Part shown: piece by piece, positions 9,025 to 17,968 of the stretch
Position numbering within the stretch: position 1 is the first letter of the stretch
Layout of the letters: each line of letters opens with the position of its first letter
Assembly: GCF_004342585.1 (NCBI RefSeq)
Contig: NZ_SLZQ01000002.1
Coordinates: forward strand, 186,001-250,000
Direction of reading: 5' to 3'
From: Paucimonas lemoignei
GTDB taxonomy: Bacteria; Pseudomonadota; Gammaproteobacteria; Burkholderiales; Burkholderiaceae_D
DNA: 64,000 nt
Position numbers and translations under genes: made by a program
Notes under the pieces: generated by a model
Database searches by the model: none
What the model was told of the DNA's origin: nothing
The model's input: the letters and a program-made list of their open reading frames with translations, nothing else

Positions 9025-9064
9025 CAAGCGGCGTTCAGGCAAAATAGGCGCCTGACACCGCTTG
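9025..9064. terminator. Hairpin between pbpG and rdgC
   Basis: Two-part stem: CAAGCGG (9025-9031) pairs with CCGCTTG (9058-9064), and inner TCAGGC (9035-9040) pairs with GCCTGA (9050-9055). It lies 17 bp beyond the pbpG stop on the minus strand. There is no T run, so it is a weak intrinsic terminator or another RNA structure. Confidence 0.4.
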
Positions 9065-9080
9065 CCGCCGCTTAGGCTGT

Positions 9081-10001
9081 TCAGACGCGGCGTTGCTTGG
9101 CAGTGCGCTTGTCCGCCATCTTGGTGGTGGCGCCATGTGCTTTGCGCTTGACGCGGTGGCGCGTCGAGACTTTGGCCGGCGCCGGCGCTTGCGCCGCCAC
9201 GGTCATGGCGGTCGGACGGCCTTCCAGGTGACGCAGGACGTTTTCCGCATCCGCCATGCGGGCAAGGCTGTCGCGGGCATTCAATAGCACCACGACGACA
9301 TTCTTGCCGGCGGCTTTCATGCGCATGATCAGGCAGCGGCCGGCTTCACGCGTAAAGCCGGTTTTCGATAACTGAATATCCCAGTCCGGCTTGCCCACCA
9401 GGCGATTGGTATTGCGGAAGTGAACCAGGCGGCCATTCATGTCCACCTCGTCTTCCGTGTTGGTCGTCAGGCGCACGATTTCCGGATAGTGCGAAGCGGC
9501 GGTTGCCATTTTGACCAGGTCGGCGGCGGTCGAGCGGTTATGCGGCGACAGGCCGGTCGGTTCTTCGATCACCGTGCTGCGCATGTCCAGCGACCTGATC
9601 TTGTGCTGTACGGCGGCCAGGAAGGCGGTGCGTCCGCCGGGATAGGTGCGGGCCAGGGCGGCGGCGGCGCGATTGTCGGATGACATCAGGGCCAGTTGCA
9701 ACACGGTCTGGCGCGGCAAGACAGCGCCGACGGGCACGCGCGACGAGCTATGCTTGACAGTATCGACATCGGATTCTTCGATATCGATTGATTCATTCAA
9801 GTCCTGTCTGGCATCCAGCACCACCATGGCTGTCATCAGCTTGGTGAGCGACGCGATGGACACGACTGCATTGGGGTCTTTCTCCAGCAAGACCTTGCCG
9901 CTGCCTTCTTCATACACGATCGCATGCTGTGAATGAAAAGGCAAAGCAAAGGCAGCAGAGGCGGACGACAAAAAGAGGGCAAGAATGGTTTTCTTTAACA
10001 T
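9081..10001 (-). CDS. pbpG: D-alanyl-D-alanine endopeptidase (PbpG-like, S11 family)
   Basis: 306-residue penicillin-binding peptidase that would cut D-Ala cross-links in peptidoglycan. It has a signal peptide (MLKKTILALFLSSASAAFA), the active-site SxxK motif SLTK, the SxN motif SDN and the KTG motif in LSKTGFTREAG. The C-terminus is a basic tail rich in Lys and Arg. The frame extends to 10064, but the ATG at 9999-10001 starts the signal peptide. PbpG and not DacA is preferred from the short length and lack of the DacA C-terminal domain. Confidence 0.88.
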   Translation of the reverse strand: MLKKTILALFLSSASAAFALPFHSQHAIVYEEGSGKVLLEKDPNAVVSIASLTKLMTAMVVLDARQDLNESIDIEESDVDTVKHSSSRVPVGAVLPRQTVLQLALMSSDNRAAAALARTYPGGRTAFLAAVQHKIRSLDMRSTVIEEPTGLSPHNRSTAADLVKMATAASHYPEIVRLTTNTEDEVDMNGRLVHFRNTNRLVGKPDWDIQLSKTGFTREAGRCLIMRMKAAGKNVVVVLLNARDSLARMADAENVLRHLEGRPTAMTVAAQAPAPAKVSTRHRVKRKAHGATTKMADKRTAKQRRV

Positions 10002-10334
10002 GATCCGGCAAAAACGAAAATTGACGCGCAGCACGTATCTTACCGCTTTAACGCTGAGCAACAATGCAGGATCAACAGTGTTTTTTTAGAGAAATCAAAA
10101 AATGTTGTTTCAAGCGCGCATGCGATTGGCGCGAGGAAAATTTTTCTTATCTCTTGGGAAACTTAAATTGGGAATTTCTAATGAAATTGGCTGTGCCGAT
10201 TGAACATGGCAATGTGCTGGTGCGGTTCAGGATCGCAGGCTAATTGAATTTTATGGTGGACATAGCGGGAAGCAGAGGAACCGGTATGGGCAAGCGTGGC
10301 GAACCTTGCAACGCTTGCCCGAAGCTGGAGTCGA
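10002..10334. other. Intergenic region upstream of pbpG
   Basis: About 330 bp, AT-rich near 10080-10190. It presumably carries the pbpG promoter. I see no RNA gene, terminator or supported coding frame. Confidence 0.4.
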
Positions 10335-10619
10335 TCAGTACGCTTCGTAGACTTCCTCGCGCCGTTCAAACAAAGGATGTGCATTTGAATGGTCGATGGC
10401 CCTGCGGCGCGGATGGTCGCCGGCGGTGAAAAGACTCAGCGGCGCGCGCCGTTCTTGAGCATGATCGGAGTAGCGCCGTGCGCGCCGGGGAGCAGTGCGC
10501 ATGGCGGACCAGCATGCGTACATTGCCAAGCCGGCAACCAAACCGAACAAGGCAGGCTTATTGACGAGGGCACGACGCGTCTCCTTTACCGGTGCCAGCA
10601 TCTTGCGATCAAGATCCAT
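10335..10619 (-). CDS. Small basic protein with one possible membrane segment
   Basis: 94 codons. A short polar start (MDLDRKMLAPVKETRRALV) precedes a hydrophobic stretch (about residues 23-40, PALFGLVAGLAMYACWSAM) and then a long Arg/His-rich tail. AAAGGA lies about 12 bp before the ATG. No family recognised. It could be a small inner-membrane protein with a cytoplasmic basic tail. It stands alone between the pbpG promoter region and the histidine kinase gene. Confidence 0.45.
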   Translation of the reverse strand: MDLDRKMLAPVKETRRALVNKPALFGLVAGLAMYACWSAMRTAPRRARRYSDHAQERRAPLSLFTAGDHPRRRAIDHSNAHPLFERREEVYEAY

Positions 10620-10864
10620 AGTGAGTAAATCCTTTTATGACGGTGTTGATTGGTAGCTCAAGCTTTACATAGAAGCGGGCGCTTGGCATGGATGTCGAAT
10701 TATTTCCTTGATGCCGATATAAAAGTCTGACCAGAAGACGCTATTGTTTTGTCTATCTTGTTTAAGCAAGTCACAATATCTGCACTTACTTCAGATGCAT
10801 TGATGGGGGGCGTTATCAGAGGTTTAATAAAAGCAATTCCCCAGAATTGACGGCAAATTGTGAA

Positions 10865-12997
10865 ATGAATATCTTTAAAGAAAATATAGCAGCCGATCCG
10901 AGTTTGCATTTTCTCCAGGGCGAAGGGGAAATGCGCAAACGCATCCGTGAGTTTGACTGGTCCAAGACCGAGCTCGGCGAGCCGTCAAGCTGGCCGGACA
11001 GTCTCAAGTCGGCTGTCGCCATCATGCTCGATTGCGGCGGCCCTGCCTATATCGCGTGGGGGCCGCACTGTATCCAGATGTACAACGATGCCTATATTTC
11101 AGCCCTTGGCAAGCGCAAGCACCCTGAAGCGCTTGGCATCAAGACTTCCGAAACTTGGGCGGAAATTTGGGATTTCATCGAGCCCTTGTTCACGAGCGTA
11201 AAGGAAACCGGGCGTCCGGTTGCGATGGCCAACAAGATAATGCTCATGCAGCGCCATGACTATCTGGAAGAGAGTTACTTCAATTTTTCCTATAACCCGC
11301 TGGCTGACGAAACCGGCCAGGTGCGCGGAGTACTCGTCCTCTGCTGGGAAACCACGGCGGAATTCGTCAGCTATCGGCGGGCCAATGTCATGCGCATGCT
11401 GGCGCAAGGCTTGTCCGATGCCACGAACATGCACGATATCCGTATCGCCTTTGAGAATACCGTGCTGGATAATCCACGCGACTTGCCGTTCGGGCTCTGG
11501 TACGAGATACGCGAAGACCGCTCCGGCCTGGATCTCGTCGCTGCCGCGGGAATCAGGAAAGGCTCGCCGCTTTGCCCGGAATTCATCGATCTCAAGCCCG
11601 GCGGCTTCTACACTGGATTGCTGGACATGGCCAGTCCGGTGGCGCGCAGTTGCGCATTCGCGCCCATCCTTATTCACTGGGAACGCGGAACGATCCCGGA
11701 TATCAATCCGCAGGTCATGATAATCAAGCCGTTTTGTTACTCCAGCTATCAGCGTCCCGACGGTTATCTGATCCTGGCGGTCAATCCCTTGCGCCCTAAC
11801 GATGCGGTCCAGCAGGACTTTCTGCAAATGGTGCGGCTACACCTGGAAAACGCGGTGCGCCGGGTCCGGCAGTTCGAGCTGGAGCGGCGCGAGCAGGCGC
11901 ACCAGTTCCATACCGTCATGTCGGCTTTGCCCTGCCTGGTATGGATGTCGGATGCGTCCATGACTTGCAATTTCGTCAGCGATACCTGGCGCGAATTCAC
12001 CGGGTACCGCCTGGAGCAGGTGGACCAGCGCTGCTGGAAAGAGGTTTTTCATCCCGACGATGCGGGAGAGTTGGAGCGTTACCGGAATGCCTTTGCGCAG
12101 CGTGAGACAGTGACCCTCGAGTATCGGCTCCGGCATTTCAGCGGCGAATATCGCTGGATGCTCGACAAGGCCATGCCGCGCTACGGCATCCACGGCGAAT
12201 TTGTCGGATACATCGGCACCTGTATCGACATTACGGACCGCAAGCTGTCCGAACAAAAGATTCTGTCTTCCCAGGCGGAGCTGCGCACGCTGTATGAAAG
12301 CCTGGAGACGGCGCGTGAAGAAGAGCGCTATGCGCTGGCGCGTGAAGTGCATGACCAGCTCGGCCAGATCCTGTCTGCCGCCAAGATCGATATCAAGTTG
12401 CTTGAGGAGGAACTCAAAGCGGCGGATGCGCCGTTTTCCCCCCAGGCCGTGGCGACTGAGCTGCGCTCGGCCAGTTCGACCATCGAGCAGGCGATTCAGG
12501 TGGTGCGGCGCCTGGCGACGGAACTGCGGCCGCCGGAGCTGGAAAGCCAGGGATTGTCTGTCGCTATACAATGGCATGCCAGCGACTTCGAGCGCAGGAC
12601 GCGAATCCGTTGCCATTTGTCGCTCGAGGCGGACATGCCGCATCTGAATGAATCGACCGCGACTACGCTGTTTCGCATATTCCAGGAGGCGATGACCAAT
12701 ATACTGCGTCACGCCAACGCCAGCCAGGCATGGATCAGCCTCGGGTGCCGGGGCAATCGGGTGCAGCTGCGGGTGCGCGACAATGGCATCGGGATCGGCG
12801 CAAAGTACAGGCGCAGCAACCGGTCAATCGGCTTGAAAGGCATGCGCGAGCGCGCCGCCATTGCCGGCGGCCGACTGGTGGTGGGGTCAGTGCAGCCTTC
12901 CGGCACGCTGGTCTCGGTCAACGTGCCGCTGGTGGAAGAATCCGGTGGCGACGCTTTTGGCATGGCGCCGCTATTACATGTGGGAGACACACCATGA
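10865..12997 (+). CDS. PAS-containing sensor histidine kinase, NarL-partner type (HisKA_3)
   Basis: About 710 residues, with no clear transmembrane segment, so probably cytoplasmic. Order: an N-terminal PAS-like domain, a GAF-like region, a second PAS/PAC domain (about 350-465), a HisKA_3 dimerisation helix with the phospho-acceptor in LAREVHDQLGQ, and a HATPase_c domain with an N box (EAMTNILRHANAS) and DNGIGI. The frame is open from a TTG at 10847; the ATG at 10865 is preferred, but neither has a good ribosome-binding site. The stop overlaps the regulator start (ATGA at 12994-12997), so the two genes are translationally coupled. Confidence 0.87.
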   Translation: MNIFKENIAADPSLHFLQGEGEMRKRIREFDWSKTELGEPSSWPDSLKSAVAIMLDCGGPAYIAWGPHCIQMYNDAYISALGKRKHPEALGIKTSETWAEIWDFIEPLFTSVKETGRPVAMANKIMLMQRHDYLEESYFNFSYNPLADETGQVRGVLVLCWETTAEFVSYRRANVMRMLAQGLSDATNMHDIRIAFENTVLDNPRDLPFGLWYEIREDRSGLDLVAAAGIRKGSPLCPEFIDLKPGGFYTGLLDMASPVARSCAFAPILIHWERGTIPDINPQVMIIKPFCYSSYQRPDGYLILAVNPLRPNDAVQQDFLQMVRLHLENAVRRVRQFELERREQAHQFHTVMSALPCLVWMSDASMTCNFVSDTWREFTGYRLEQVDQRCWKEVFHPDDAGELERYRNAFAQRETVTLEYRLRHFSGEYRWMLDKAMPRYGIHGEFVGYIGTCIDITDRKLSEQKILSSQAELRTLYESLETAREEERYALAREVHDQLGQILSAAKIDIKLLEEELKAADAPFSPQAVATELRSASSTIEQAIQVVRRLATELRPPELESQGLSVAIQWHASDFERRTRIRCHLSLEADMPHLNESTATTLFRIFQEAMTNILRHANASQAWISLGCRGNRVQLRVRDNGIGIGAKYRRSNRSIGLKGMRERAAIAGGRLVVGSVQPSGTLVSVNVPLVEESGGDAFGMAPLLHVGDTP

Positions 12998-13626
12998 CGG
13001 GAATCGTCATCGCGGACGATCATGAATTGATCCGCGAGGGAATCAAGAAAATCATTCGCTCGTCCAAGGGAATCCATATCGCGGGCGAGGCGGCCGATAT
13101 CGAACAGACCCTGCGGCTGGCAGCAGCGCATGAGCCCGATATCATCGTGCTGGACATTAATCTGCCCGGCATCGACGGCCTGGAGGGGCTGGAATTGGTG
13201 CGCCAGCAATTCCCGGCGATTCCGGTGCTGATATTGAGCATGTATCCGGAAGAGCGCTATGCGGTGCGCGCCCTGAAAGCCGGCGCCTCGGGCTACATTA
13301 CCAAGTCGATGGCCGCTGAAGAACTTCCCAAAGCCATCCAGAAGATCATTGACGGCGGCGTGTATGTCAGCCCGCAGTTGGCGGAGCTTCTGGCGAACGA
13401 GGCGCGTCATCCTTCACGTATGCTGCCGCATGAATGCCTCACCGAGCGCGAATTGCAAGTGGTGTCCATGCTGGCCTCTGGCATGCAGGTCAAGCAGATC
13501 GCCGCGCGACTTGCCATCAGCATCAGTTCCGTCAATACCTACCGTACACGGATTTTCCGCAAGACTGGCATGGTGTCCAACGCCGCGCTGATTCGCTATG
13601 CGATTGAACATCAGCTGGTGAGCTGA
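12994..13626 (+). CDS. NarL/FixJ-family response regulator
   Basis: 210 residues. The receiver domain (1-120) has the acidic pair (IADDHELIR), the phospho-accepting Asp in IIVLDINLPG and the conserved Lys in ITKSM. A LuxR-type helix-turn-helix follows (about 145-205; LTERELQVVSMLASG and KQIAARLAISISSVNTYR). Cognate partner of the kinase gene it overlaps. It controls unknown genes; the chemosensory operon 275 bp downstream is one candidate. Confidence 0.92.
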   Translation: MTGIVIADDHELIREGIKKIIRSSKGIHIAGEAADIEQTLRLAAAHEPDIIVLDINLPGIDGLEGLELVRQQFPAIPVLILSMYPEERYAVRALKAGASGYITKSMAAEELPKAIQKIIDGGVYVSPQLAELLANEARHPSRMLPHECLTERELQVVSMLASGMQVKQIAARLAISISSVNTYRTRIFRKTGMVSNAALIRYAIEHQLVS

Positions 13627-13715
13627 TGTCGTAAGCCCATCTGATCGGCGTGTTGCAAATCTTGTCAGAACTTCGCGCCTGAACTTCTTACCTTTCCCGC
13701 CTCCCGGTTAGCGCT

Positions 13716-13740
13716 CGCTGTCGCAAAAAATGCGACAGCG
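13716..13740. terminator. Strong hairpin downstream of the response regulator gene
   Basis: Perfect 10-bp inverted repeat, CGCTGTCGCA (13716-13725) and TGCGACAGCG (13731-13740), with a five-A loop. It lies 90 bp after the regulator stop and 160 bp before the cheW start. No T run follows on either strand, so it may be a barrier to readthrough, a protein binding site or a Rho-assisted end. Confidence 0.45.
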
Positions 13741-13901
13741 ATGCGTCAATTCCATGACATGTTCAGTCAGCAATTGATTGATATGACGTGCAGTCACAAT
13801 CTTCTATAGTAACGATACTGGACATTAATGAACCCAGCTGTTTGAGGCTGATGACTATTACAAGAATAGCGCTTCCCCATTAAATGGCAGGGGAATGATC
13901 G

Positions 13902-14375
13902 ATGAAAAAAACAATGGTCTTGGCTGAATTTGACTGTCAAGGGCACCGCTTCGCAGTGCCCGTGGAGTATGTTCGCCGCGTCGTTCCCAGCGCCCGGCTC
14001 GCGCCATTGCCCGGCGCGCCGGAAATTGTGCTGGGCATGCTCGACCTCGGCGACGAGACGGCCGTTATCGTCAATTTCTTCCAGCGCGTCGGCTTGCCGT
14101 TTACCGGCATCGGCCTGTCGCAGCAAGTGCTTTTGCTTGACATCACGGGCGCTTGCGTCGGGCTGATCGTCGACCGTGTGAACGGCGCGCGCGCGCATGA
14201 AGTGGATAGCCGCATCGAGGTCCCGGAGAAGTTCGCGGCAAGCGACTACATATCCTCAATCATCCGCACAGACGATGGCTTGTGCATTATCTGCGATCCT
14301 GAAAAATTCCTGCTCGATGACGAGAAGGTATGTATCGACGGCGCGCTAGCTCAACTTGACCATGCTGCCCACTGA
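13902..14375 (+). CDS. CheW-like coupling protein, first gene of the Wsp-like operon
   Basis: 157 residues with a CheW fold throughout. CheW proteins link chemoreceptors to the CheA kinase. Typical features are the start of the domain in FAVPVEYVRRVVP, LGMLDLGDETAVIVNF, and LIVDRVNGARAHE. A good ribosome-binding site (AGGGGA) precedes the ATG. It heads seven tightly packed genes (13902-24135) matching the Wsp-type set, with position and size like WspB. Confidence 0.85.
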   Translation: MKKTMVLAEFDCQGHRFAVPVEYVRRVVPSARLAPLPGAPEIVLGMLDLGDETAVIVNFFQRVGLPFTGIGLSQQVLLLDITGACVGLIVDRVNGARAHEVDSRIEVPEKFAASDYISSIIRTDDGLCIICDPEKFLLDDEKVCIDGALAQLDHAAH

Positions 14376-15672
14376 TCTCATACCGCTGGACAGCATGCTT
14401 GACCAATGCGCGGAAAAAATCGAAACGGAAACCGGGCTGGCTTTTTCAGGGCGCAAGAAGCGTGACTTGCGCCAGGCTGTGCGAAGAATCGCTGACGACG
14501 TCGGCGCGGAAAACGAAGCCGAATGCATCGAATGGCTGCTGCGCAGTCCTTGGGACAAGGCGAAATCCGATTTGTGCGCGCGCCATCTCACCATCGGGGA
14601 AACCTACTTCTTCCGCGAGACGAGAGCCTTTGAGCTGGTGCGCGACTATGCCAGGGAAAAAATGACGGCACTGGGCGCTCGGCATACCAGCTTGCGCATA
14701 TGGAGCGCCGGATGCTGCTCCGGCGAGGAAGCGTATTCGATTGCCATGACGCTGCGGCAATCCGTGCCGCAAATACCAGCCAGTCAAATTTCCATTCTCG
14801 GGACGGATATCAACCCCGACTTCCTGCAAACTGCGCGAGCCGGCGTCTATCGCCGCTGGTCGTTCCGAAACACCGATTCGGCGCTGCAGGCAGCCTACTT
14901 TGCGCCGACCAGGGATGGGCAATACCGCCTGAACGATGAAATCGGGAACATGGTGCGATTCTCCGAATTAAACCTGGCGCTTCCGGCGTATCCCTCCATT
15001 GCCACGAATACCCAGGGGATGGACATTATTTTTTGCCGCAATGTCCTGATGTATTTTTCCAAGGCGCAGGCACGGCAGGTCATCCAGAGATTATGGCAAT
15101 GCCTGGTCGATGGCGGCTGGCTGGTGGTCAGTCCCAGCGAGGCATCGGCGGAACTGTTCAAGGGATTCGACGGTGTGTATTACCCGGACGCGATTTTTTT
15201 CAGGAAGACGGCGCCTGCCGCCCTGCGTGCGACCAAGCGGCTCGGCTTGCCTGAACCCGGCCGGCACGATGACAAAATCCTGCTCATGCCGGCGCTGCGA
15301 CAGCATGAAACGCATAAGGCGAAAACCCGCACCCCGACCCGCATTGTCCGGGAATCGGCTGAAGCGCCGGCTGCAGCCGAGGACTTCCATGCCAGGGCAT
15401 TGACGGCGATGGAATCGGGCCGGCATGCCGAAGCCATGCAAAACCTCAAGCGCATGCTGTACCTGCAGCCGGATTCCGTCATGGCGCATTACCTGATGGG
15501 GATTACGCATTCCGCTCAGGGCGACCGTCACGCCGCAAACCGGCTGTTTGATGCGACATGCAAGCTGTTGAACAGCCTTGCGGATGACGAGATCGTGTCG
15601 CAATCCGATGGTCTTACCGCCGCATATTTGCGCGCGTCGGTGCGGGCATTCCGTGAAGCGGGGAATCGATGA
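14362..15672 (+). CDS. CheR methyltransferase with C-terminal TPR-like region (WspC-like)
   Basis: About 436 residues. The CheR domain (about 1-275) would methylate receptor glutamates using S-adenosylmethionine: SAM-binding motif RIWSAGCCSGEEAYSIAM, catalytic-pocket region FFRETRAFELV, and later DIIFCRNVLMYF. A C-terminal region (about 340-400) contains TPR-like helices (ALTAMESGRHAEAMQNLKRM), as in WspC. It overlaps the upstream cheW by 14 bp. A TTG two codons before the chosen ATG is an alternative start. Confidence 0.9.
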   Translation: MLPTDLIPLDSMLDQCAEKIETETGLAFSGRKKRDLRQAVRRIADDVGAENEAECIEWLLRSPWDKAKSDLCARHLTIGETYFFRETRAFELVRDYAREKMTALGARHTSLRIWSAGCCSGEEAYSIAMTLRQSVPQIPASQISILGTDINPDFLQTARAGVYRRWSFRNTDSALQAAYFAPTRDGQYRLNDEIGNMVRFSELNLALPAYPSIATNTQGMDIIFCRNVLMYFSKAQARQVIQRLWQCLVDGGWLVVSPSEASAELFKGFDGVYYPDAIFFRKTAPAALRATKRLGLPEPGRHDDKILLMPALRQHETHKAKTRTPTRIVRESAEAPAAAEDFHARALTAMESGRHAEAMQNLKRMLYLQPDSVMAHYLMGITHSAQGDRHAANRLFDATCKLLNSLADDEIVSQSDGLTAAYLRASVRAFREAGNR

Positions 15673-16307
15673 AGTCCAGGCATACGCCCCGCAAGCAGGC
15701 AGCTGCAACGGACTGGGCCGACATCAACCGGCGCCTCGAACAAACCCGCATGGCAATCGAGGAGTTGGACGAACCGGGGCCGGAGAGGCAGCAGCAGATC
15801 CTGCGCGAACGTGCCGCCGTCCTGGCTAAAAGCGCAGACCGCGTCGCGGCGCCGGAGCAGCCGGGGCAGCACCTTGACGTGCTCGAATTCATGGTGGCAG
15901 GCGAACGGTATGCGTTCGAGACGGTGCACGTGGACCAGGTATATCCGATTACGCCGATTACCCCGATCCCGGGCGTGCCCGATTTCGTGGTGGGAATCAT
16001 CATGGCGCAAGGCGAAGTGCTCTCGGTGATCGATTTGCGATTGCTGCTGGATTTGCCGATTTCCGGCCTGCTGGATCCAGTGTCGATCATTGCATTGAAA
16101 AGCGAGACGATGGAGTTCGGCATTCTGGCGGAACAGATTGTGGGAATCGAAAGCATGCCGCGGGATGCCATCGAAAGGAATATGCCGTCACTTGCGGACA
16201 AGGCCGGCACTTACCTGCAAGGCGTGAGCGCCAACCGCACTGCCGTTCTGGATGCTGCCCGGTTGCTGGCGGATCCCCGGCTGGCGATCGACGCCGGCCG
16301 ACAATAA
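15669..16307 (+). CDS. CheW-like coupling protein with N-terminal extension (WspD-like)
   Basis: 212 residues. About 60 residues of charged, helical N-terminal extension precede a CheW domain (about 70-205) with the pattern VAGERYAFETVHVDQVYPITPITPIPGV, in segments typical of the family. Start codon overlaps the cheR stop (ATGA). Wsp systems carry two CheW proteins of different length, WspB (short) and WspD (long); this pair matches that pattern. Confidence 0.87.
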   Translation: MKSRHTPRKQAAATDWADINRRLEQTRMAIEELDEPGPERQQQILRERAAVLAKSADRVAAPEQPGQHLDVLEFMVAGERYAFETVHVDQVYPITPITPIPGVPDFVVGIIMAQGEVLSVIDLRLLLDLPISGLLDPVSIIALKSETMEFGILAEQIVGIESMPRDAIERNMPSLADKAGTYLQGVSANRTAVLDAARLLADPRLAIDAGRQ

Positions 16308-16325
16308 AAAATAAATGGAGGACAG

Positions 16326-17960
16326 ATGAATTTTCTTTCGAATTACAGTACCCGCGCCAAGCTCTTGCTTGGTTTTGGCTTGATGATCGTGCTGCTGCTG
16401 GCGGTGAGCGCGACGGCTTACCGTAATGCCGAACAGTTGAAGCAATCCCAGGAAGTCTTGTTCCAGGAAGATCTGTCGGTTGCATTCAATTTGATGGCAC
16501 TGCGTAACGCAATCAATCGTGAGCGCGTGGTGCTGCTGTCGCTGGCGTTGACCGAGCAATCCGGGCAAACCAGTTTGCTGCAACAGCTTGAGCGGGAAAG
16601 AACGCAGGTGCTGGAGATCCTGAAAAAACTGGAAAAGCACAGGGACACGGATGCCGCGTTTGCTTCGAAGCTGGACAGAATCCAGGCCCTGCGACAGGAG
16701 TTCGTCACCGTCCGGGATCGCGACGTCATGCCAGCCTTAAATAACGGCAAGCGCAACGAGGCCAGTGCCGCCATCATCGGCCCCTTGCAAACCCGGTTCC
16801 AGGCGCTCAGGGAGATTGCCGACGAAGCAGGCGAACAACAATTTGCCGAGGCTGAAAAGCGCATGCTGGCATCGGAAGCGGTCGTCAGCGACGCGCAAAA
16901 GGCATTGATCTTGGCGAACCTGATCGCGATTGCCCTCGGCTTGGGGCTGGTATTCTGGCTCGACCGCATCATCGCCAGGCCGCTGAAGGAAGTGACAGGA
17001 ATGGCGCAACAGATCGCGACCGGCAATCTCAATGTCAGCATTCCAGCGGCAAACGGCAATGACGAAGTCGGCCAGCTGCTGCGGGCATTAGATGCCATGG
17101 TGGCGTCGTGGCGGCAGATGATAAGGGAGACGAATGCCGGCATCGCCACGCTGAGCGCGGCGGCAAGCGAAATCCTGGCCGGCACCACGCAGGTCGCCAG
17201 CGGCGTGTCCGAAACTGCCGCGGCCGTCAGCGAAACCACAGCGACCGTCGAGGAAGTCAAGCAAACCGCGCTGCTGGCCAGCCAGAAGGCGCGCACGGTA
17301 TCGGATATGGCGCAGCGGGCCGCGCACACCGTGGAAACCGGGCGCAAGTCGATCGAGGGCGGCGTCGAGGGAATGGAAACCGTCCAGGAGCAGATGGAGT
17401 CGATCGCCGAGACCATCGTCAAGCTCAGCGACCGCAGCCAGGCCATCGCGGAAATCGTCGCGACGGTGGGCGGCCTGGCGGACCAGTCCAATCTGCTGGC
17501 AGTCAATGCGGCGATCGAAGCCGCCAAGGCGGGAGAACAGGGCAAGGGCTTCGCCGTCGTGGCGCAGGAGATCAGGGACCTGGCTGAGCAGTCCAGGCAG
17601 GCGACCCGGCAGGTTCGGCAAATTCTCGGCGAGATCCAGAAGGCGATCAGCGCCGCGGTCATGACGACCGAGCAGGGCGCCCGAGCAGTCGCCAGCGGCG
17701 TCGAGCAGGCTGCCGAAGCCGGCAATGCATTCAAGAGCCTCTCCGAAGGAATCGCCGATGCCGCGCAGGCGGCGGCGCAAATCGCTGCGACCAGCCAGCA
17801 GCAACTGGCCGGCATGGACCAGGTGGCGATGGCTATGGAAAACATCAAGCAGGTGAGCGTGGAGAACGCGGCCGGTTCCAGGCAGTCCGAAGCCTCGGCG
17901 CAAAATCTGCACGAGCTGGGACAAAAGCTCAAGGAAGTGAGCGAGCGCTTCAAGCTCTAA
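16326..17960 (+). CDS. Methyl-accepting chemotaxis protein with four-helix-bundle sensor (WspA-like)
   Basis: 544 residues. TM1 is about residues 13-33 and a helical periplasmic 4HB domain (about 35-190) follows. TM2 (about 194-214) leads to a HAMP domain (about 215-268) and an MCP signalling domain. The hairpin tip is conserved ([21 protein letters not shown], quoted only in part: [20 protein letters not shown]). The C-terminus ends in FKL without an NWETF tether, so CheR and CheB would act without the pentapeptide docking seen in enteric receptors. Preceded by GGAGGAC. Ligand unknown. Confidence 0.9.
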   Translation: MNFLSNYSTRAKLLLGFGLMIVLLLAVSATAYRNAEQLKQSQEVLFQEDLSVAFNLMALRNAINRERVVLLSLALTEQSGQTSLLQQLERERTQVLEILKKLEKHRDTDAAFASKLDRIQALRQEFVTVRDRDVMPALNNGKRNEASAAIIGPLQTRFQALREIADEAGEQQFAEAEKRMLASEAVVSDAQKALILANLIAIALGLGLVFWLDRIIARPLKEVTGMAQQIATGNLNVSIPAANGNDEVGQLLRALDAMVASWRQMIRETNAGIATLSAAASEILAGTTQVASGVSETAAAVSETTATVEEVKQTALLASQKARTVSDMAQRAAHTVETGRKSIEGGVEGMETVQEQMESIAETIVKLSDRSQAIAEIVATVGGLADQSNLLAVNAAIEAAKAGEQGKGFAVVAQEIRDLAEQSRQATRQVRQILGEIQKAISAAVMTTEQGARAVASGVEQAAEAGNAFKSLSEGIADAAQAAAQIAATSQQQLAGMDQVAMAMENIKQVSVENAAGSRQSEASAQNLHELGQKLKEVSERFKL

Positions 17961-17968
17961 TCGATGCC

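Noticed and set aside
17088-17924. Minus-strand 278-codon frame within the MCP gene
   Set aside because: Shadow of the repetitive, heptad-patterned receptor sequence; the plus-strand frame has all MCP domains.
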